A stretch of DNA of 64,000 nucleotides, from the NCBI GenBank assembly GCA_038521345.1, contig JBCBKU010000016.1, positions 1-64,000 of the forward strand, in the 5' to 3' direction. This document shows, piece after piece, positions 42,323 to 50,273 of this stretch (position 1 is its first letter; the number at the start of each line of letters is the position of its first letter). This stretch comes from JBCBKU01 sp038521345 (GTDB lineage Bacteria > Pseudomonadota > Alphaproteobacteria > Rhodobacterales > Rhodobacteraceae). The position numbers and the translations under genes are program-made. The notes below the pieces were generated by a model. It saw only the letters and a list, made by a program, of their open reading frames with translations, was not told where the DNA came from and made no database searches.

Positions 42323-43519
42323 TTACCGGAAGCCGAGTGTTTCGAAAGCACCGCCCTGAACTTCGACATAGCGGTAGGTGCCTGCGCTTTCGCCGCCACC
42401 GATAAGCTCAACGGCCGAGCCGCCCTGGTAATCGATGTCGCCGCCGTCAGCGAGGATCTGGAGACCCTTTGCCAGTTCGCCGGGGAAGATCGGTTCGCCC
42501 GGAGCGTTGGCAACCTCGAAGATCTTCGCGCCGTAGTCGGCCGGATCGACCGAACCTGCGGCCTGCATTGCGAACATCAGAAGTGCCGCGGCGTCGTAGC
42601 TTTCCGGGGTGTAGGGCGACGTGCCGTCGAACCCGTTCGCTTCGCCCAGTTCGGACATCTTCATGGCGCCGTCGCCGCCGGATCCTGCGATCTGGCCGTA
42701 GGAACCGTCCAGATCCGTGCCGAGAGTTGCGACAATCGAGTCGCCGATCATGCCACCGGGCAGGCCGAAGGTTTCCCATGCGCCGGCGTCGAGTGCGGAC
42801 TGGATGATGCCAAGACCACCCTGATCAAGGTACCCCGCCACGACGAGAAGTTCGCCGCCCGCCGCGTCGAGTTCCGCGACTTCGGCAGAGTAGTCCGACT
42901 TGCCGTCCTCGTGCGCGGTGACGATGGTCACCTCACCACCCAGACCTTCGAAATTCGACTGAATGGCGTCGGCAAGACCCTTGCCATAGTCGTTGTTCGT
43001 GTAGGTCAGCGCGATGGATTCAACGCCGCGCTCCATCAGGATCTCGGCCATGACCTGACCTTCGCGGGCGTCAGACGGCGCCGTCCGGAAGAAAAGATCG
43101 TTGTCTTCTACGGTGGAGAGGGCTGGTGAAGTCGCCGATGGTGAGATCATGACCATGCCATTGGCCATTGCGACGTTCTGGAGGATGGCACCGGTCACGC
43201 CCGAGCAATCCCCGCCCACGATGCCGGCGACGCCGTCGGCGATCAGGCGTTCCGCATTCGAAACGGCAAGCGCATTGTCGATGCAGCCGGTGTCGGCCCG
43301 CATCGGTGTGACGGTGGCGCCGCCCAGTAGCGCGCCGGCCTCGGTCACCTCGGCCATCGCAAGCTCGGCCCCGTCGGCCATCGGTGCGGCAAGGCTTTCG
43401 ATCGGGCCGGTGAAGCCCACGAGAATGCCGATCTTGACTTCGTCAACGGCATGGCTGCCGGCGAAAGCACCACCAGCGGCAAGAGCAGCGGCCGCGGTCG
43501 CGGACACGAAGGTTTTCAT
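42323..43519 (-). CDS. Branched-chain amino acid type ABC substrate-binding protein (orphan)
   Basis: Periplasmic binding protein (LivK/type I fold), 398 residues. Signal peptide ends near AFAGS; the mature part opens VDEVKIGILVGFTGPIESLAAP and contains GIVGGDCSGVTGAILQNVA and MISPSATSPALS, the ligand-site loops of this family. GGGAGA precedes ATG 43519. No livHMGF permease or ATPase genes are near, and a terminator follows directly, so it must use a transporter encoded elsewhere or act as a sensor protein. The ligand may be an amino acid, amide or urea-like compound. Confidence 0.88.
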   Translation of the reverse strand: MKTFVSATAAAALAAGGAFAGSHAVDEVKIGILVGFTGPIESLAAPMADGAELAMAEVTEAGALLGGATVTPMRADTGCIDNALAVSNAERLIADGVAGIVGGDCSGVTGAILQNVAMANGMVMISPSATSPALSTVEDNDLFFRTAPSDAREGQVMAEILMERGVESIALTYTNNDYGKGLADAIQSNFEGLGGEVTIVTAHEDGKSDYSAEVAELDAAGGELLVVAGYLDQGGLGIIQSALDAGAWETFGLPGGMIGDSIVATLGTDLDGSYGQIAGSGGDGAMKMSELGEANGFDGTSPYTPESYDAAALLMFAMQAAGSVDPADYGAKIFEVANAPGEPIFPGELAKGLQILADGGDIDYQGGSAVELIGGGESAGTYRYVEVQGGAFETLGFR

Positions 43520-43590
43520 CTGATGTCTCCCTGATTGGATCTGACGTCCTGGCGGAAAGCTAGCCTTGTCCGCAGCATAAGGAAAGACCT

Positions 43591-44718
43591 TCACGCACTG
43601 TGCCGTGCCTCAAGACAGGCGGAAAGGCGCGCCAGCCCCTCGTCAAGGCGCACGTCCGGTCCGCCGCCAACGCCCAGTCGGATATGGTCCGGTTGGCCAT
43701 AGGCCGAGCCTGGGATCAAAAACGTCCGGTATGGCGGGGCAAGAAGCGCGCGCGCCAACCCGTCGGCGTTGCCTTGAGACACCCGGGCGAGGCCGATCAA
43801 CCCTGCCTCGGGCGGAACCCAGTCAAGGTCTGGCTCACTTGCGATGAACGTCTCCAGCCGGTCGAGATTGTCCCGCCCCTCGGCCCGCGTCTCGGCCAAG
43901 GCAGCGGCAAGCCGGTCGGGACGAAGAGCCACTTCGGCAATCTTCTCGCCGAGAACATTCATGATCTCGCTGGCGTTTTCACGCAGGATGACCGCGTCCA
44001 TCAGAAGACCTCGGTCCTGGCAGATCAGCCAGCCCGTGCGCAGACCCTGAAGCCCGAGCGCTTTTGACACGCTGCCCGTCGTGATGCCCCGCGGTGACAG
44101 CCCGGCCACCGACGGCGGTCGCGGCCCCGACCATTCAAGACCGGCATAGACCTCGTCGACTAGAAGCCATGCGCCGACGGATTCGACCATTTGTACGACC
44201 GCGCGCAATTCGCTTTCTGGTATCAAGCGACCTGTCGGATTGTTGGGGTTGGTCAGGAAGACCAGACGGGTGTCCGGAGTGATGGCGGCGGCCAGTTCGT
44301 CGAGAGGAAGCGCCCAGCCATCCGCTTCGCGACGATCCACATGGACGATCTCGCACCCAATGGCTTCGGCCATGACATCGGCTTGCGGCCATCCCGGACG
44401 TTCCAGAACCACGCGGTCTCCCGGGGTCAGCACTTGCCTTAGGACAAGGTAATTGGCCTCGGCCGCGCCCGCGGTGATCAGGACATCGTCCGATGTGCAT
44501 TGCCCGCCGAGGCCCGCTTGCTCGATCACCCGTGTGCGCAGGTCAGGAAGGCCCTGAAACGACAATTGGTTCCAGTCGAGCGAAAGATCCGGATCGAGAT
44601 CTTCCAGAAACGCACCAAGTGTCGGGGACCGCGCGAGCGAAAGGCCAAGAACGGCCTCGGGCTGGGCTTCAGTCGTCTCCAGAAGATATTGAAAGAGCGT
44701 GTGTATCTTGACTTTCAC
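43591..44718 (-). CDS. PLP-dependent aminotransferase, class I/II
   Basis: 375 residues in the fold-type I family (2-aminoadipate or MocR-like C-terminal type). Key motifs are ITAGAAEANYLVL, NPNNPTG (157-163), Asp188 in LLVDEVYAG, the PLP lysine Lys219 in TTGSVSKALGLQGLRTGW, and the carboxylate-binding Arg near RLGVGGGP. GTG 44718 is proposed because the next upstream ATG would overlap the divergent gene; no helix-turn-helix domain is attached. The orphan binding protein gene follows after 71 bases on the same strand, which suggests a shared substrate, perhaps an amino acid. That link is inference. Confidence 0.85.
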   Translation of the reverse strand: MKVKIHTLFQYLLETTEAQPEAVLGLSLARSPTLGAFLEDLDPDLSLDWNQLSFQGLPDLRTRVIEQAGLGGQCTSDDVLITAGAAEANYLVLRQVLTPGDRVVLERPGWPQADVMAEAIGCEIVHVDRREADGWALPLDELAAAITPDTRLVFLTNPNNPTGRLIPESELRAVVQMVESVGAWLLVDEVYAGLEWSGPRPPSVAGLSPRGITTGSVSKALGLQGLRTGWLICQDRGLLMDAVILRENASEIMNVLGEKIAEVALRPDRLAAALAETRAEGRDNLDRLETFIASEPDLDWVPPEAGLIGLARVSQGNADGLARALLAPPYRTFLIPGSAYGQPDHIRLGVGGGPDVRLDEGLARLSACLEARHSA

Positions 44719-44742
44719 GCCGCGCCCCCGTTCGTTTCTTCC

Positions 44743-45513
44743 ATGGTGGATGCTACCCTTGACCGCCCGCTCCTGAAAGGGGCGCCTCGCGCACTCGCGA
44801 TTCTGGATTATGGGTTCTTCCGAGTGCATTCAGGACCCCGTGACATCGGGATCCAGGGGGCCTTGGTCGAGACCGATGCAGGTGAGCGGGTTCTGATCGA
44901 CACAGGCTTTCCACCGAAATACGCCGAGGACTTTGCCGCCGCCAGTGCCGAGGACGGGTTGGGGGCGTTCGGGGAAGTACTTCACCTTGGGCCGGACAAC
45001 CTTCCGGCCGCGCAACTGTTGCGGCTTGGAGTGTCACCGGACCAGATTGATCTCTTGGTTCTTACTCATACGCACATCGACCATGTAGGCGGGCTCGATC
45101 TGGCGTCCGAAGCCCCATGTCTGATTGCCGCGGCGGAACGAAAGCTCCCGAAGCCGCTGTACTGGGGCGACGCGCAGCCGCTTGATTGGCCGAACCGCGA
45201 GTATCTTCTGGTCACGGGCGATCGTGAGCTTGGCCCCGGGTTCGAGGTATTGTTCACGCCGGGGCATGCGCCCGGTCAACTGTCGCTATGGCTGACCTTG
45301 CCGGAAACCGGTCCGATCCTGTTTACATCCGACGCGATTTCGCGCCCTTCGGAAGTGGGCGAAGGATTTGCCGGGGCATGGGATCCCGGTCTTGCGGTGC
45401 ATCATGCGAGCCGGATTCTGATGCGGGCGGCCCGGGAAAACGCCACGGTCATCTACGGTCATTGTCCGGAACAATGGCCGTCTCTCCGGAAGGCGCCCGA
45501 GCGATATCTCTAG
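44743..45513 (+). CDS. Metallo-beta-lactamase-fold hydrolase, AHL-lactonase-like
   Basis: 256 residues. The dinuclear zinc motif HTHIDH is at residues 109-114, followed by VGGL; later ligands are in FTPGHAPGQLSLW, FTSDAI and YGHCPEQW. The overall length, the GALVETDAGERVLIDTGF strand and the pattern after the first zinc motif resemble the N-acyl-homoserine-lactone lactonase family (AiiA/AttM). Such enzymes open lactone rings, but the same fold hydrolyses many esters, so quorum-signal degradation is only a possibility. Its start is 24 bases from that of the divergent aminotransferase, so their promoters must overlap coding sequence. Confidence 0.82.
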   Translation: MVDATLDRPLLKGAPRALAILDYGFFRVHSGPRDIGIQGALVETDAGERVLIDTGFPPKYAEDFAAASAEDGLGAFGEVLHLGPDNLPAAQLLRLGVSPDQIDLLVLTHTHIDHVGGLDLASEAPCLIAAAERKLPKPLYWGDAQPLDWPNREYLLVTGDRELGPGFEVLFTPGHAPGQLSLWLTLPETGPILFTSDAISRPSEVGEGFAGAWDPGLAVHHASRILMRAARENATVIYGHCPEQWPSLRKAPERYL

Positions 45514-46241
45514 CGAACGTCGCGCCCCTGGTTCAGGACAATGACGTTGCCCGAACAGATGTCTCCCGCGGGCGAGGCAAGGAACCCGACCCAGTCGGCA
45601 ACCTCGGAAGGACGCATCGGCCGCCCGTGCGGCATGGCGGCAATTGCACGGTCCAGCGTGGCTTTGGGCACCACATCGAAGAGCGGGGTTTCGGTCATGG
45701 CCGGCGCGATGGAATTGACGGCGATCCGGTCTCGTGCATACCGGCGCGCAAGGTCCTTGGTCAGGGTGTCCATCGCCGCCTTCGAGGCACGGTAATGCGG
45801 CGGGTCGAAGACGTCGAAGTTATAGGCGCCGTTCGAGGAGATGTTCACGATCTTCGTCACGCGGCCCCGGTCGAGCAAGAGCGGCACCGCGGCCTGGCAA
45901 CAATGAAAGGCCGAGTGGAAGTTGACCGCCATCTGACGCTCGAACTCGGCCGGCGGGATGTCGGGAAACTCCGACATGAAGCAGGTTCCTGCGTTGTTGA
46001 CGAGGACGTCGAGGCCTTCGAAGCGGTCGCTCAGATCGGCAAAGGCGGCCTTCACTGAATCAGGGTTCGAAACATCGCAGGGGTGGGGATGAAAGTCGGA
46101 GCCCAGATCACCTGCGGTGCGTTTCAGGGCCGTCTCGTCAACGTCCAGCCCGACAGTCACGAAGCCGTCGGCGATCAGACGGGCCGAAATGGCCGTGCCA
46201 AGGCCCCCGGCGGCGCCGGTCACTACTGAAATTCGGGTCAA
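45510..46241 (-). CDS. Short-chain dehydrogenase/reductase
   Basis: 243-residue classical SDR. The cofactor loop TGAAGGLGTAI is at 8-18, NNAG at 82-85, and the catalytic set is Ser135 or Ser136 with Tyr150 and Lys154 (YRASK). Asp32-type acidic residue after the second strand (GLDVDE) favours NAD(H) over NADP(H). The C-terminal end (GDICSGNVIVLNQGRDVR) is typical of 3-oxoacyl-ACP reductase-like members. Tail-to-tail overlap of 4 bases with the lactonase-like gene. Substrate unknown. Confidence 0.9.
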   Translation of the reverse strand: MTRISVVTGAAGGLGTAISARLIADGFVTVGLDVDETALKRTAGDLGSDFHPHPCDVSNPDSVKAAFADLSDRFEGLDVLVNNAGTCFMSEFPDIPPAEFERQMAVNFHSAFHCCQAAVPLLLDRGRVTKIVNISSNGAYNFDVFDPPHYRASKAAMDTLTKDLARRYARDRIAVNSIAPAMTETPLFDVVPKATLDRAIAAMPHGRPMRPSEVADWVGFLASPAGDICSGNVIVLNQGRDVR

Positions 46242-46321
46242 TGTGGTAATATCCGCTTTGAAATGGGGCCACCGCCCATCACATTATTGGTGGTGTGCAG
46301 CGACGGAAGGGGCGGGGCCGC

Positions 46322-46891
46322 TCAGGCCCCCCAGATCCGGATTGGACCACAATCCATGTGCACGAAGTTCGAGCGCGAGTATTTGCCAACGCCGCCTGCG
46401 CGGCAGGCTGCCGCTGCGCCGGCCATTTGCCGGACTGACCGGCTTTTGAGCCGAAGATCCGCCGCCTGACCCTTCATGTGAAGCGAGTTCCGGGCCACGC
46501 CCCGTGACCGAGAGCGAAGCATCGCATTCGTCTCTGGAGAGCGGTAACCCGACAGCATCATGTAAGGTTCGTCCGTGTCCATCAACGACCGCGCCGCCGT
46601 CCAGATATCGACGGCCCGGGTATCGATGCCGATGGTTTTGTCGTTCCGCCAGTCGCGCATGAAGAGGTTGATCTCTTTCAGAGCCTCGGAGATGTAGTCG
46701 CCATCGATCCAGTAGATCGTATCGAGCATCTCGCCCGTACGGGTCGAATACATCTTGATCCGGCGGATATCTCCGGCGCCGCGAAGGAAGCCAGAAGCAT
46801 TCGCATATGTTGGTGCCGCCGCCACTGCGCAAGCACCGAATGCCCGCAACAATCCCCGACGTGTGAGTGCCGTCGTTTCCGTTTTCGTCAT
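46322..46891 (-). CDS. DUF882 / M15-like peptidase, Tat-exported
   Basis: 189 residues. The N-terminus has a twin-arginine signal (LTRRGLLRAFGACAVAAAPTYA). The body matches DUF882 (YcbK/MepK-like, peptidase family M15A): LSGYRSPETNAMLRSRSRGVARNSLHMKGQAADLR and FVHMDCGPIRIWG contain the His/Asp metal ligands. These proteins cut peptidoglycan cross-links, in E. coli MepK the 3-3 bonds made by L,D-transpeptidases. The next gene, divergent, is an L,D-transpeptidase, so the pair would make and cut the same bond type. Confidence 0.88.
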   Translation of the reverse strand: MTKTETTALTRRGLLRAFGACAVAAAPTYANASGFLRGAGDIRRIKMYSTRTGEMLDTIYWIDGDYISEALKEINLFMRDWRNDKTIGIDTRAVDIWTAARSLMDTDEPYMMLSGYRSPETNAMLRSRSRGVARNSLHMKGQAADLRLKSRSVRQMAGAAAACRAGGVGKYSRSNFVHMDCGPIRIWGA

Positions 46892-47236
46892 GATCGCCCG
46901 CGTGTCCCGTTCGTCATGTGTTGCCGCTATGCCGCAGCGTTGATTAAAACCCATCCCCAAGGGCGCATCACGGGTATGTCACATAGACTTCAGCCGACCA
47001 AGGCGTTCGGAAAAATTCGCCTTTATCTTCAGGTTTGTCGGCAATTTCCCGCCTACCTGGTGCGGAGTCGTCAAGGGGAAATCCGAGAATTGGTGAACGT
47101 TGCACCGCCGCTACAGCCGGTCCCAGTATCGTCAGGCCGGCCCCAGTATCGTCAAAATGTTATTGGACTGGCTGTGCTGAGTGTCGAAAACTACTACCGA
47201 ATATCTGCTGCCGTGATTTTATTGGGGAAGTTGCGA
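46892..47236. other. Divergent control region, DUF882 and L,D-transpeptidase genes
   Basis: About 345 bases between two divergent peptidoglycan genes. It contains a tandem 20-base direct repeat (47116-47155) and several AT-rich runs. No reading frame in it looks like a gene and no sigma-70 promoter with good spacing stood out. Confidence 0.55.
47116..47155. repeat. Tandem 20-base direct repeat upstream of the L,D-transpeptidase gene
   Basis: Two adjacent copies of GCCGGNCCCAGTATCGTCAR, differing at 2 of 20 positions, end 81 bases before the start codon. Head-to-tail repeats spaced two helical turns apart suit a regulator that binds as tandem monomers or dimers, such as an OmpR-type response regulator. 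Confidence 0.6.
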
Positions 47237-48847
47237 ATGATCTGCACAACGCGCCGTTTTTTGGCGTCCGTCTTCGCCGTGCTGATGGGTGTCGGGCTCT
47301 TTATGGCCGACGTCGCACACGCCCAGGTGACCGCGTTCAAACAGGCCGTGGCCGAAGCGGCCGCCAATGACCGCGCCATCGCTGCCTTCTATCAGGCCAA
47401 TGACTACCGGCCGATCTGGACGGGGCGCGGAAATCGGGACCGGCAGCGCCGCCAGGCATTCCTGCGTGCGATCTCGGAGGCCCATGTTCATGGCCTGCCG
47501 GCCGAGCGCTATAATCCCGACCTGATCCGCAGCAACGTCTCTCGGGTTCAGAACGAACGTGATCTCGGGCGTCTCGAGGTCGAGATGACGCGCCTCTTCC
47601 TGACCTACGCGCGGGACGTTCAGACGGGTGTTCTCACGCCGTCGCGCATCGACGAACAGATCGTGCGAGAGGTGCCGTTGCGCCCGCGGCAGGCGACGCT
47701 TGCCGCTTTCGCGCGTTCGTCGCCCGCCGGATTTATTCGCGCCTTGCCGCCAAGGTCTCCGGAGTACCAGCGGCTGCTCAAAGAAAAGATGCAGTACGAG
47801 AAACTGATCGGCTCGGGTGGTTGGGGCGAGAAGGTCCAGTCTCGCAAGCTGGAGGCCGGGCAAAGTGGGCCCGCGGTCGTCCAGCTGCGCAACCGCATGA
47901 TCCGAATGGGCTATATGCGCCGGTCCTCTTCGCAGACATATGACGGTGCCATGATGGCCGCCGTTCAGGCGTTTCAACGCGATCACGGGCTGGCTCCGGA
48001 CGGGATCGCCGGCGAAGGCACACTGGCCGAGGTCAATCGTTCGCCTGCCGACCGGCTGGCCTCCATTCTGGTCGCCATGGAGCGCGAGCGGTGGATGAAC
48101 ATGCCCCAAGGCCGCGGCGACCGCCATGTTTGGGTCAACCTCGCCGACTTCCGCACCAAGCTTTACGACGATGGCAAGGTGACGTTCGAAACCCGTTCGG
48201 TCATCGGCGAGCGGCTTTACGAAAAGCGCAGCCCCGAATTCTCGGACATGATCGAATACATGGAAATCAACCCGGACTGGACCGTGCCGCGGTCGATCCT
48301 TGGGCGCGATTACTTGCCGAAGCTGCAGCAGAACCCCTACGCGGCGAGCTATCTTCAGTTGATCGACCGCAACGGGCGCCTCGTCGACCGGTCGTTGGTC
48401 GACTTCCGGCAGTACACGGAAAAGACTTTCCCTTTCACAGTTCGTCAGCCTCCGGGCCGGGACAACGCCCTTGGCACCGTCAAGTTCATGTTCCCGAACC
48501 CGTACGCGATCTACTTGCACGACACGCCAGCGCGGCACCTCTTCTCGCGTGAGACGCGGGCCTATTCGTCGGGATGTATCCGGCTTCACGATCCGCACGA
48601 CTTTGCCTATGTGCTGCTGTCGCGCCAGATGAGCGATCCCGAGCCCTACTTCCAGTCGATCCTGCGCAGCGGGCGCCAAACCATCGTCGAGCTCGAGACG
48701 CCGGTTCCCGTGCATCTGGTTTACCGCACTGCGTTCACCGAGCCGAAGGGCCGGATCCAGTTCCGCCGCGATGTATATGGCCGGGATGCGCTGATCTTCC
48801 GCGCGCTTCAGAACGCCGGGGTTTCGCTGCGCGCCGTTCAGGGGTAA
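47237..48847 (+). CDS. L,D-transpeptidase (YcbB/LdtD-like)
   Basis: 536 residues with a signal peptide (SVFAVLMGVGLFMADVAHAQ). Order of domains: an N-terminal scaffold with ANDYRPIWTGRGNRDRQRRQAFL, a peptidoglycan-binding domain (about 215-275, PAVVQLRNRMIRMGYMR to GIAGEGTLAEVNRS), and a YkuD catalytic domain with HDTPARHLFSRETRAYSSGCIRLHDP, in which Cys447 is the nucleophile. It forms 3-3 cross-links or attaches proteins to peptidoglycan. ATG 47237 follows GGGGAAG. The frame is open far upstream, but homology begins here. Confidence 0.92.
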   Translation: MICTTRRFLASVFAVLMGVGLFMADVAHAQVTAFKQAVAEAAANDRAIAAFYQANDYRPIWTGRGNRDRQRRQAFLRAISEAHVHGLPAERYNPDLIRSNVSRVQNERDLGRLEVEMTRLFLTYARDVQTGVLTPSRIDEQIVREVPLRPRQATLAAFARSSPAGFIRALPPRSPEYQRLLKEKMQYEKLIGSGGWGEKVQSRKLEAGQSGPAVVQLRNRMIRMGYMRRSSSQTYDGAMMAAVQAFQRDHGLAPDGIAGEGTLAEVNRSPADRLASILVAMERERWMNMPQGRGDRHVWVNLADFRTKLYDDGKVTFETRSVIGERLYEKRSPEFSDMIEYMEINPDWTVPRSILGRDYLPKLQQNPYAASYLQLIDRNGRLVDRSLVDFRQYTEKTFPFTVRQPPGRDNALGTVKFMFPNPYAIYLHDTPARHLFSRETRAYSSGCIRLHDPHDFAYVLLSRQMSDPEPYFQSILRSGRQTIVELETPVPVHLVYRTAFTEPKGRIQFRRDVYGRDALIFRALQNAGVSLRAVQG

Positions 48848-48875
48848 GTCTCGGGCCCTGATCGGGGGCCCGGGC

Positions 48876-49967
48876 ATGCGCCACACCATTCAAGAAATTG
48901 CCGAGGCACTCGGGGCAGAGGCGTTCGGGGACCTTGGGTTGCTCGTGTCGGGCGCCGCGGAACCGGCAGAGGCGGGCCCCGATGATCTAGCCCTGGCCAT
49001 GAAACCCGAATTTGCCGCGGGTCTGGCTTCAGGCGATGCGCGGGCAGCTGTAATCTGGGACGGTGCCGATTGGCAGTCGATGGGTCTTCAGGCCGCGATC
49101 GTCGCCCCCCGGTCGCGCTATGCCCTATCAGGCCTCACCCGGCTCCTCGATCCGGGGCCGGACATCCCGCTCGGCATCCATTCCACAGCTATCGTCGACC
49201 CCAGCGCCCAGATTGGGGACGGCGCGGCAATTGGCCCGTTTACGCTGATCCATGCGGACGCCGAGATCGGGCCCTGCGCGCGCATTGCCAGCCACGTGGT
49301 GATTGGGGCCGGCGCACGGATCGGGAAAGAGGCTCTGATCCTCGAGGGGGCCAAGATCGGTGCGCGGGTCGCCATTGGCGATCGGTTCATCGGGCATCCC
49401 GGCATCGCGATCGGGGCAGACGGGTTTTCCTTTGTCACCCCTGAGAAGTCGGGGGTCGAGCGTGCCCGCGAAAGCCTCGGCGATCAGGGCGCCATCACGG
49501 CGCAAAGCTGGACGCGGATTCATTCCCTCGGCGCGGTCAGCATCGCGGATGATGTTGAAATCGGGGGCAACACCGTAATCGACCGCGGCACGATCCGCGA
49601 CACCCGGATCGGGCGCGGCACCAAGCTCGATAACCTCGTCCACATGGGTCACAATGTCGAAGTTGGCGAAGACTGCCTGTTGTGCGGTCAGGTGGGAATC
49701 GCGGGATCGGCAAAAATCGGGGACCGCGTCGTGATGGGCGGTCAGTGCGGGGTTTCCGACAACATCTTCATCGGGGACGACGTCGTCGCCGGAGGCGCCA
49801 CGAAAATGTACACGAATGTACCGGCTGGCCGCGTCGTTCTTGGCTCGCCCGCCGTCAAGATGGAGAACCACGTCGAGATGATGAAGGCGTTGCGCCGTCT
49901 ACCCAGACTTGCGGCGGAACTCCGGGCGCTCCAGAAAGCTATTTCAAACCGCGAACCAAGCGACTAG
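48876..49967 (+). CDS. LpxD-like UDP-3-O-acylglucosamine N-acyltransferase
   Basis: 363 residues. N-terminal uridine-binding domain (1-100), then a left-handed beta-helix of hexapeptide repeats (100-330), then a C-terminal helix. The catalytic base is His259 in NLVHMGHNVEVGE, equal to His239 of E. coli LpxD. It is complete and should transfer a 3-hydroxyacyl chain from ACP to a sugar amine in lipid A synthesis. It is not beside lpxA, fabZ or lpxB, where the housekeeping lpxD usually sits, but beside its own ACP and ketoacyl synthase, so it may be a second copy. Hence no gene symbol. Confidence 0.88.
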   Translation: MRHTIQEIAEALGAEAFGDLGLLVSGAAEPAEAGPDDLALAMKPEFAAGLASGDARAAVIWDGADWQSMGLQAAIVAPRSRYALSGLTRLLDPGPDIPLGIHSTAIVDPSAQIGDGAAIGPFTLIHADAEIGPCARIASHVVIGAGARIGKEALILEGAKIGARVAIGDRFIGHPGIAIGADGFSFVTPEKSGVERARESLGDQGAITAQSWTRIHSLGAVSIADDVEIGGNTVIDRGTIRDTRIGRGTKLDNLVHMGHNVEVGEDCLLCGQVGIAGSAKIGDRVVMGGQCGVSDNIFIGDDVVAGGATKMYTNVPAGRVVLGSPAVKMENHVEMMKALRRLPRLAAELRALQKAISNREPSD

Positions 49968-49994
49968 ACAGCTCGGAAAATGGGGCCAGCAGCC

Positions 49995-50273
49995 ATGTCC
50001 GAGACTGTTCGAGAGAGGGTGATCGCCATCATCGCAGAGCAAGCCGTGCTCGAACCATCGGACGTGCGGCCGGACCAGTCCCTTGATGACCTGGGCATCG
50101 ACAGCCTTGGGCTGGTCGAATCCATTTTCGCGATCGAGGAATCCTTCGACATTCAGGTGCCGTTCAACGCCAACGAGCCCGAGAAGTCCGAGTTCGATAT
50201 CTCTTCGGTCGACGCGATTGTTCGTGCCGTCGAGGCGCTGGTTTCCGAGCAACAGTCCCAGCAGGCCTCGTGA
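49995..50273 (+). CDS. Specialised acyl carrier protein
   Basis: 92 residues. The phosphopantetheine site is Ser37 in DDLGIDSLGLVE. The protein is longer than AcpP (78 residues); the added length lies after the third helix (FNANEPEKSEFDISS), a feature shared with the lipid-A-dedicated AcpXL type and with NodF. ATG 49995 fits the family start; ATG 49980 is also possible. Its stop overlaps the start of the ketoacyl synthase, so a dedicated pair is likely. The housekeeping acpP is elsewhere. Confidence 0.85.
   Translation: MSETVRERVIAIIAEQAVLEPSDVRPDQSLDDLGIDSLGLVESIFAIEESFDIQVPFNANEPEKSEFDISSVDAIVRAVEALVSEQQSQQAS

Noticed and set aside
42022..42405. Plus-strand open frame between the exporter and the binding-protein gene
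   Set aside because: It runs through a strong terminator hairpin and into the 3' end of the convergent gene, has no good ribosome binding site and no recognisable domain.
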